This document shows, one piece after another, positions 58,169-64,000 of a stretch of DNA of 64,000 nt (position 1 is its first letter; each line of letters begins with the position of its first letter). The position numbers and the translations under genes were made by a program. The notes below the pieces were generated by a model that ran no database searches, had not been told where the DNA came from, and saw nothing but the letters and a program-made list of their open reading frames with translations. Origin of the DNA: Bryobacterales bacterium (GTDB lineage Bacteria; Acidobacteriota; Terriglobia; Bryobacterales; Bryobacteraceae); assembly GCA_003164035.1 (NCBI GenBank), contig PLRS01000154.1:18203-82202 (forward strand), written 5' to 3'.

Positions 58169-60250
58169 TTGGCACAGACGAGAGCGATAGCGGCGCCGGC
58201 GCCGTGGAGACAAATTCCGGGGCTGATCCTCGGCAACTGGAAAGAACTGGGCGTACCCGTCGCCGTGCTGGGAATCGTCATCGCCCTCATCACTCCCCTG
58301 CCCGGCTTCGTCCTCGATGTGCTGATCGTGATCGACATCATGATGTCGGTGGTAGTCATGATGGTGGCGATGTACATCCGCAAGCCGGTGGAGTTCAGCG
58401 TCTTCCCCACCACCCTGCTGCTGCTCACCCTCTTTCGCCTGGCTTTGAACATCTCCTCCACCCGCCTGATTCTGATGAACGGCAACACCGGCACCAGCGC
58501 CGCCGGCGAGGTCATCCAGGCCTTTGGCAACTTCGTGGTGGGCGGCAACTACATCATCGGCGCGGTCATCTTCCTGGTCCTGATCGCCATTCAATACGTC
58601 GTCATCAACCACGGCGCCGTGCGCATTTCCGAAGTCACGGCGCGCTTCACCCTGGATGCCCTGCCCGGCAAGCAGATGTCCATCGACTCGGATTTGAGCT
58701 CCGGACTGATCGACGAAAACGAGGCCCGCAAGCGCCGCAAGAACCTGGCCAAGGAAGCCGAATTCTACGGCGCCATGGACGGCGCCTCGCGCTTCACCCA
58801 GCGCGACGCCGTGGCCGCCATCCTGATCACCAGCATCAACATCATCGCCGGCTTCCTGATCGGCGTGCTGCAGCACGGCATGGATTTGCAGCACGCCATC
58901 GAGACTTATACCATCCTGACCATCGGCGATGGCCTGGTTACAGTGATTCCGGCGCTGATGATCTCCATCTCCGGCGGCCTGATCGTCACTCGCGCCAGTT
59001 CCGATGAGCGCCTGGGCACCGATTTCAGCAAGCAGTTGTTCGGCAACCCGCAGCCTCTGTTCCTGGCCAGCGGCGTTCTGGTCGTCCTTTCCCTGTTTCC
59101 CGGCCTGCCCACCATTCCGTTTCTGATCATGGGCTCCGGCATCGGCACGGCCGCCTGGAAACTGCGCCAGAGCCAGCAGGCCTCGCAAAAAGCCGAATCG
59201 GCCCCCAAGCCCGCCACCGCCAAGGAGAATATCGATACCCTGCTCAAGGTCGAACCTCTCGCCATCGAGATGGGCCTCGGCCTGGTCAAATTCGTGGCCG
59301 GCGGACAGGAATCGCCGCTCATCAAACGCATCGGCGCCATCCGCCGTCAACTGGCCACCGAACTCGGTTTCGTCCTCGGGCCGGTGCGCGTGGTCGACAA
59401 CGTGGCGCTCAAGGTCAACGAATACGTCATCTCGCTCAAGGGCGCCGAAATCGCGCGCTATGAACTGCCGGCCGGCTGCGAACTGGCCATTCCGGCGGGC
59501 AAGGTGAAACCTCCTCCGGGCGGCAGGGAAACCAGGGAGCCGGCCTTCGGGATGACCGGTTGGTGGGTTCCCGCCGATCAGGCCGACGCCGCGCGCCGTG
59601 CCGGTTGTACCGTGGTCGATGCCGTCAGCGTCCTCGGCACGCACCTGACCGAAATCGTGCGCCGCTACTCCCAGGAGCTATTCTCCCGCGGCGATTCCAA
59701 ACGGTTCCTGGACCGGGTCACCGCCGAGCAGCCGAAGCTGGTGGACGAGTTGATCCCTAAACTGCTGCCCCTGGCCACGGTGCAGCGCGTGCTGCAGAAC
59801 CTGCTGCGCGAGCGCGTCCCCATTCGCGATGCCGTGACCATCGTGGAAGCCTTGACCGAAGCCGCCGTAACTACGCGCAATGCCGTCCTGCTCACGGAAT
59901 ATGTGCGCCAGTCCCTGCGGCGGACCCTGGTGAAACCGTACCTGGGGCCCGGCGGCGACCTGCCCGCGTACCTGCTCGACCCGGTGCTCGAACAAATGGT
60001 GGAATCCAGCGTGCAACACGGAGAACAGAACAGCCATGCCAGCCTCTCGCCCGCGGCCATCCGCGACCTGCTGCAGAAGATCGCCCAGAAAGTGGGCAAT
60101 CCGGAGACGCCGGTGGTCGCCATCGTCAGCTCCGGCTCCCGCTATTTCCTGCGCCAGATGGTGGAGCCGAGCGTCCGCAACCTGTTTTTCATCGCTCATA
60201 ACGAGCTGCCCATGGAAGTCAGAATCGCATCGCTGGGAGTGATCCAATAA
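58169..60250 (+). CDS. flhA: Flagellar export gate protein FlhA
   Basis: 693 residues. The TTG start at 58169 has AGGAG seven bases upstream (58157-58161). Eight membrane helices fill the first 330 residues; signatures are VFPTTLLLLTLFRLALNISS, GNTGTSAAGEVIQAFGNFVV and MDGASRFTQRDAVAAILI. The large cytoplasmic domain docks export chaperones. It is separated from flhB by the family A palindrome. Confidence 0.96.
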   Translation: MAQTRAIAAPAPWRQIPGLILGNWKELGVPVAVLGIVIALITPLPGFVLDVLIVIDIMMSVVVMMVAMYIRKPVEFSVFPTTLLLLTLFRLALNISSTRLILMNGNTGTSAAGEVIQAFGNFVVGGNYIIGAVIFLVLIAIQYVVINHGAVRISEVTARFTLDALPGKQMSIDSDLSSGLIDENEARKRRKNLAKEAEFYGAMDGASRFTQRDAVAAILITSINIIAGFLIGVLQHGMDLQHAIETYTILTIGDGLVTVIPALMISISGGLIVTRASSDERLGTDFSKQLFGNPQPLFLASGVLVVLSLFPGLPTIPFLIMGSGIGTAAWKLRQSQQASQKAESAPKPATAKENIDTLLKVEPLAIEMGLGLVKFVAGGQESPLIKRIGAIRRQLATELGFVLGPVRVVDNVALKVNEYVISLKGAEIARYELPAGCELAIPAGKVKPPPGGRETREPAFGMTGWWVPADQADAARRAGCTVVDAVSVLGTHLTEIVRRYSQELFSRGDSKRFLDRVTAEQPKLVDELIPKLLPLATVQRVLQNLLRERVPIRDAVTIVEALTEAAVTTRNAVLLTEYVRQSLRRTLVKPYLGPGGDLPAYLLDPVLEQMVESSVQHGEQNSHASLSPAAIRDLLQKIAQKVGNPETPVVAIVSSGSRYFLRQMVEPSVRNLFFIAHNELPMEVRIASLGVIQ

Positions 60251-60251
60251 C

Positions 60252-61469
60252 ATGCCGAGTGACAAGCCTCGTAATTACGTCAAGTCTTTCTTTGCCCCGT
60301 CGTTTCAGGCCGCCATGGAACGGGCCGGCCGGGAAATGGGCCCCGATGCCCTGCTGGTCGACTCGCGCGAAGCGCCTCCCGAAGCGCGCCACCTGGGCGC
60401 CTACGAAGTGGTCTTCGGCATCTCCGCACCGGAAGCGGAGGATGTGGGGCAGGCGATTCGCCCGCCCGCCGCCGACGCCCCCGCCCCGGCCGCCATTGCC
60501 TCGTTACCCGAATCCCGCCCCACGTTGTCCGAAGCCGAGATACGTCGCTTGAAGGAAGTCTATAGCACGCTAAGGCGTTTGAAGGAAGTCTACAGCGTGC
60601 TGAACCGTCCCTTGACTGAGGACGAGGAGGTCCCCGGCGATCCGGAGCTGGACAATGAAGTCCGCGAATGGCTGGTGGACGCCGGCATGGAAGGCGAACT
60701 GGCCGCGGAAATCGAAGCGGCCGCGCGCCGCCGAATCGCGCCTCCGCCGGTGCCGCGCGCCGGTACGCCGCACCTGGTTCCCGAACCGGCTTCCCGCGTA
60801 TTGTGGCGTCGGGTCGAGGAAGAACTGGCCAGCCGCTTTTCGATCGCGCCCCAGCTCGGCCGCATCGCCGCGCTGGTTGGCCCTCCCGGCTCGGGCAAGA
60901 CCACCACCTTGATCAAACTGGCGTTGCAAGACGGTCTGGCCGCCGGCCGCCCCGTGCGCCTGATTTCCACCGATACCCGGCGCATCGGCGCCACCGAACA
61001 ACTCCGCGCCTATGCGAGCGAGTTCCGCATGCCTTTCCAAGCCGCCGCCGGCGTACCCGCCCTGGCCCAAGCCATCGGCGCCGCTCCGGCGAACGCCCTG
61101 GTTCTGATCGATACGCCCGGATCGAGCGCCCGCATGCTGCAGGAGGACGGCTCCGGCCTGGCAGGTTACCTCAGCCGCCGTCAAGAGATTGACACTCACC
61201 TGGTTTTGACGGCATCCATGCGCCTCATCGACCTCTACCGCGCCGCCGCGCTCTACAGCTCGTTCCGCCCCTCCAAACTGATCTTCACCCGGCTCGATGA
61301 GACATCTTCAATGGCATCCGTATTTTGCGTCGCGGCGCGCCGCAACCTGCCGGTATCTTTCGTGGCCAACGGCCAGTCCGTTCCCGGCGATCTCGCGCCG
61401 GCCGACAAAGCCGCCATCGTTCAATCATTGGTCAGGCAATTGCCCTTCACACTGGCGGCGGTTGCCTGA
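60252..61469 (+). CDS. flhF: Flagellar GTPase FlhF
   Basis: 405 residues of the SRP-GTPase family. The N-terminal B domain (NYVKSFFAPSFQAAMERAG) and linker are followed by the NG domain: VGPPGSGKTTTLIKL (G1), STDTRRIGATEQLRAYASEF, LIDTPGSS (G3) and FTRLDETSS. FlhF sets flagellar position or number, usually with FlhG. No flhG gene follows; fliA comes next. A 10-residue direct duplication (RRLKEVYSTL / RRLKEVYSVL) is at residues 98-117. Confidence 0.94.
   Translation: MPSDKPRNYVKSFFAPSFQAAMERAGREMGPDALLVDSREAPPEARHLGAYEVVFGISAPEAEDVGQAIRPPAADAPAPAAIASLPESRPTLSEAEIRRLKEVYSTLRRLKEVYSVLNRPLTEDEEVPGDPELDNEVREWLVDAGMEGELAAEIEAAARRRIAPPPVPRAGTPHLVPEPASRVLWRRVEEELASRFSIAPQLGRIAALVGPPGSGKTTTLIKLALQDGLAAGRPVRLISTDTRRIGATEQLRAYASEFRMPFQAAAGVPALAQAIGAAPANALVLIDTPGSSARMLQEDGSGLAGYLSRRQEIDTHLVLTASMRLIDLYRAAALYSSFRPSKLIFTRLDETSSMASVFCVAARRNLPVSFVANGQSVPGDLAPADKAAIVQSLVRQLPFTLAAVA
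60543..60602 (+). repeat. 30-bp tandem duplication inside flhF
   Basis: Two adjacent 30-base units encode RRLKEVYSTL and RRLKEVYSVL, differing by a few silent or conservative changes. It lengthens a helical linker without changing the frame. Confidence 0.9.
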
Positions 61470-61498
61470 ACCAAGCAACCGCGCCTAACCAAGGTCCC

Positions 61499-62275
61499 AT
61501 GGCCACCGGCAATTATGGATATCAACTCGCCCCGGAAGCGGATGCCGCACTTCGGCGCGAAGCCCTGGTGCTGCAGCACCTCCCGCAGGTGCGCCTCATC
61601 GCCAAGCGAATCCACGATCGCCTACCGGACTACATCAGCCTGGACGACCTGGTATCCACCGGCGTGGTCGGTCTGCTGGCCGCCATCGACAACTTCGATC
61701 CCACCCTCAACGTACAGCTCAAGACCTATGCCGAACGCAAAATCCGTTTTGCCATTCTGGATGGTTTGCGCGACATGGACTGGGCCCCGCGCGAACTGCG
61801 TAAGAAGTCCAAACTGATCGAAGCCGCCATCCATCGCGTCAACCAGCGAGTCGGACGCGAGGCCACCGAAACCGAGATTGCCTCCGAGTTGGGAGTCTCT
61901 CTGGAGAATTACCAGAAGTGGCTGGGAGAGGTACAATCGGTCGAGCTGGAGCGCCTGGAAAACGCCGGCGGCGAAGAGGGCGGGCAGCAATTGCTGAATT
62001 TCATTTCCGGCGACCCGGAATCCATCCCCTCCCGGATTATGGAACGCTCGGAACTGGAGCGCCTGCTGGCCCTGGCGATCGATCGCATGCCCAGGATCGA
62101 ACGCACCGTGCTGCACTTGTATTACTTCGAAGAGTTGACCCTGCGGGAAATCGCCCAAATTGTCGGCATGCACCTTTCCCGCGTGGCCCAACTGCGCACG
62201 CAAGCCATTTTGAGGCTCCGCAGCCACCTGGAGCGCGTCTGGCTGTCCCAGCCCGCCAGAAAGCCGAAGCCATGA
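61499..62275 (+). CDS. fliA: Flagellar RNA polymerase sigma factor FliA (sigma28)
   Basis: 258 residues from ATG 61499. Region 2 is LIAKRIHDRLPDYISLDDLV, STGVVGLLAAIDNFD; region 3 IHRVNQRVGREATETEIASE; region 4 RTVLHLYYFEELTLREIAQI, VGMHLSRVAQ. Directs transcription of late flagellar genes; promoters matching its consensus are seen upstream of fliK and less clearly of flaG. Overlaps fliN by four bases. Confidence 0.94.
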   Translation: MATGNYGYQLAPEADAALRREALVLQHLPQVRLIAKRIHDRLPDYISLDDLVSTGVVGLLAAIDNFDPTLNVQLKTYAERKIRFAILDGLRDMDWAPRELRKKSKLIEAAIHRVNQRVGREATETEIASELGVSLENYQKWLGEVQSVELERLENAGGEEGGQQLLNFISGDPESIPSRIMERSELERLLALAIDRMPRIERTVLHLYYFEELTLREIAQIVGMHLSRVAQLRTQAILRLRSHLERVWLSQPARKPKP

Positions 62276-62592
62276 GCGGCCAGACCTCGAACCCCGCCAT
62301 GGACGTGCTCCTCGATATCGAGTTGCCCGTCACCCTGCGCTTCGGCGGCACCAGCCTGTCGCTGGGCGAAGTGATGGCGCTCGCCGGCGGCTCTGTAATC
62401 GAATTCAACCGCGCGCCGGACGACCCGGTCGAGGTGCTGGTGAACGGCCGCGTGGTGGCCCACGGCCAGGTGGTTACCGTGCAAGGCAATTACGGCATAA
62501 AGATCGCCGAAGTCGCGAGCCGGCGCGAGCGCCTGAATACAACCTCCCGCGTCGCACCGGACGAGACTCCGCGCCCCAGCCGGAACCAGTGA
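62272..62592 (+). CDS. fliN: Flagellar motor switch protein FliN
   Basis: 106 residues. The SpoA domain has LDIELPVTLRFGGTSLSLGE, DDPVEVLVNGRVVAHGQVVT and YGIKIAEV, the FliN signature. FliN with FliM and FliG forms the C-ring. It is coupled to fliA (ATGA) and ends the operon. Confidence 0.93.
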   Translation: MSGQTSNPAMDVLLDIELPVTLRFGGTSLSLGEVMALAGGSVIEFNRAPDDPVEVLVNGRVVAHGQVVTVQGNYGIKIAEVASRRERLNTTSRVAPDETPRPSRNQ

Positions 62593-62636
62593 GGGTTGGA
62601 AGTATTATTCCCGGTGTTCAATAGTGGGAAAACTAA

Positions 62637-62774
62637 GTGGCATTGGGCATTCTTGCCTGCCGTGTCGAGAGTAGAGTCGTCTCGACACTTCTTCCGCTGC
62701 GACGCCGTGTCGGAGGCAAACGTCGGCATGACTGCCGACGCGGCAGGCGGGACTGCCTGCGCCACGACACGGCA
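62637..62774. repeat. Palindromic repeat family F, inverted pair
   Basis: GTGGCATTGGGCATTCTTGC, TGCCGTGTCGAG on the left and its inverse (GGCAGGCGGGACTGCCTGCG, CCACGACACGG) on the right. An 8-bp hairpin CGTCGGCA-TGAC-TGCCGACG lies between them. The whole gap 62593-62873 shows no gene. Confidence 0.75.
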
Positions 62775-62873
62775 TCCGAGCCTCTGGTAGAAATACGGGT
62801 TGGTACGCAGTTTCGCGCCGACGATTGCGTATTCTCGATACGAGCCCTTTTTTGTTGGACCGGGCAGCGCGCC

Positions 62874-64000
62874 TCACTCGTATCTCAGCGCTACCACCGG
62901 GTCGAGCCGGGCGGCTTTATTGGCGGGCCAGATGCCGAAGAACAGGCCGACGCTGACCGACACAATCACGCCCAGCACGGCCGACCAGAGCGGCACGCTG
63001 GCGGGAAGCGCGGGGAACACCAGGCGGCTGATGAGCGAGATCACCCAGCCGAAGACGATGCCGGCCACGCCGCCCATGCCGGTGAGCGTGGCGGCCTCGA
63101 TCAGGAACTGCAGCAGGATGTCGATGGTGCGGGCGCCGATGGCTTTGCGCACGCCGATCTCGTGGGTGCGCTCGGTGACCGACATCAGCATAATATTCAT
63201 CACCCCGATGCCGCCCACCATCAGGCCGGTGGAGCTGAGCACCACCATCACCAGGAACGTCACCGACATGATCTGGCGGAAATCCGAAACCATCTGCTCG
63301 GCGGTGGAGAGGGCGAAATTGTCGGGCTTGCTGTAAGCAACCCGGCGGTCGATGCGCAGGACGGCGCGGACCTCGTCCATCGCTTCCGGCAGGCGCCCAT
63401 CGCGGGCGGTCGCCACGATAGCCATTTCACGCGCGTTCGGGTACATTTTCTGCATCATGCCGTAGGGCACCAGCACGCGATTATCGGTGTCGCCGAAAAA
63501 CGAAGCGGCCGGGCGCAGCATGGTGCCGATCACGGTAAGCTCGTGCCCGTTGACGGTGATGATCTTGCCGACCGGATCGCGGTTGGCGTAGAGGCCTTTC
63601 TCGATATCGGCGCCGATCACGGCCACCGGCAGGCGGTGGTGGCTCTCTTCGTCGCTGAAGAAGCGGCCCAGGTGCAGGTCCACCTGGCCGCCGCGCGCAT
63701 AGGCTTCCTCCACGCCCATAAGGTTGACGTCGTACATTTCGTTGCCGTGAAAATGGACGTTGACGGTGCCGTTGGATACGAACAGCATGGGCGAGACGTC
63801 CACCACCGCCTTGCAGCGCTCCCTGATATCCAGCGCGTTCTGATAGGTCAGGTTCTTGCGGGTGCGCTCCTCGGGAGTCAACTGGCCGTGGACGCCCACG
63901 GGGAACTTGAACACGATAATCGAGTTAGGCCCGAAGCTGCTCAGCACGCCGGTGATGGAGGCGTCGAAGCCGGTGAGAATGGCGCTGACGCCGATGATGG
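62874..64000 (-). CDS. MacB-type ABC transporter permease (5' end missing)
   Basis: The frame is open to the right edge, so the start lies outside; about 375 residues are visible. A MacB periplasmic core (PVAVIGADIEKGLYANRDPV, GKIITVNGHELTVIGTMLRP) leads to an FtsX domain with three membrane helices (VTFLVMVVLSSTGLMVGGIG, then VMNIMLMSVTERTHEIGVRK and AIGARTIDILLQFLIEAATL). Works with an ATPase to drive export from the periplasm; substrate unknown. Convergent with fliN. Confidence 0.9.
   Translation of the reverse strand, partial: IIGVSAILTGFDASITGVLSSFGPNSIIVFKFPVGVHGQLTPEERTRKNLTYQNALDIRERCKAVVDVSPMLFVSNGTVNVHFHGNEMYDVNLMGVEEAYARGGQVDLHLGRFFSDEESHHRLPVAVIGADIEKGLYANRDPVGKIITVNGHELTVIGTMLRPAASFFGDTDNRVLVPYGMMQKMYPNAREMAIVATARDGRLPEAMDEVRAVLRIDRRVAYSKPDNFALSTAEQMVSDFRQIMSVTFLVMVVLSSTGLMVGGIGVMNIMLMSVTERTHEIGVRKAIGARTIDILLQFLIEAATLTGMGGVAGIVFGWVISLISRLVFPALPASVPLWSAVLGVIVSVSVGLFFGIWPANKAARLDPVVALRYE

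Overview
The window is a 64 kb piece of a GC-rich bacterial chromosome. It most likely comes from an Acidobacteriota of the Solibacteres/Bryobacterales type. The evidence is indirect: an 827-residue duplicated orphan permease of the ADOP type, a TonB receptor with an N-terminal carboxypeptidase-regulatory-like domain, hopanoid-modification genes, a type II glutamine synthetase, a GH92 mannosidase, a MoxR/DUF58/BatA-type cluster, and a peritrichous-style flagellar set with P and L rings (so diderm). No rRNA, tRNA, CRISPR array or prophage was found.

Layout. 1-3565: 3' part of a suf operon (sufD partial, sufS, sufU, sufT-like, Rrf2 regulator), tightly overlapped. 3630-7300: a secreted LolA-like protein followed by hpnJ and hpnI, which make the cyclitol-ether head group of bacteriohopanepolyols. 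7696-12760 (minus): type II glutamine synthetase, ADOP permease, RlmD. 12925-16587: TonB receptor, then a UPF0175/PIN toxin-antitoxin pair. 16679-19162 (minus): a CoA-acylating aldehyde dehydrogenase and a class II aldolase, both with tails that look like microcompartment encapsulation peptides. 19404-33472 (plus): a 14 kb cluster of von Willebrand A proteins, MoxR ATPase, DUF58, a TPR gluzincin, a caspase-like protein lacking its cysteine, and a 1254-residue Gln/Gly-rich membrane protein. A REP-associated tyrosine transposase (RAYT) with inverted REP pairs on both sides is inserted in the middle. 33958-44622: mixed housekeeping and accessory genes (TIGR01777 epimerase, GAF-ANTAR regulator, ROK kinase, membrane protein, decayed TacAT pair, another small pair, GH92, PilZ). 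44675-62592: flagellar region with a lytic transglycosylase, flaG-fliS, a minus-strand flgF-orf-flgG-flgA-flgH-flgI-flgJ operon and a divergent plus-strand fliK-flgD-flgE-fliOPQR-flhB-flhA-flhF-fliA-fliN operon. 62874-64000 (minus): a MacB-type permease cut by the right edge.

How parts work together. The flagellar genes build the rod, hook, rings and export gate and encode their own sigma28. The divergent region between flgF and fliK carries a near-consensus sigma28 promoter. The MoxR/DUF58/BatA/large-protein genes overlap or abut and should act as one chaperone-plus-envelope complex. hpnJ and hpnI act in one lipid pathway, but the deacetylase hpnK is not in the window.

Most striking is the density of palindromic intergenic repeats. 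At least six families occur. One (arm beginning GGCAACCGCTCC) has seven copies, three of them perfect 27-32 bp inverted repeats. Another carries GGAG plus a GCCGGGA/TCCCGGC hairpin, has six copies, and surrounds the RAYT gene; it also supplies the 5' ends of two protein genes. The other points of most interest are the BMC-like enzyme pair without shell genes, the TacA/TacT pair in which both genes carry in-frame internal deletions, a 19-bp direct repeat bracketing a small membrane gene, and a minimal FlgD and lipobox-less FlgH.
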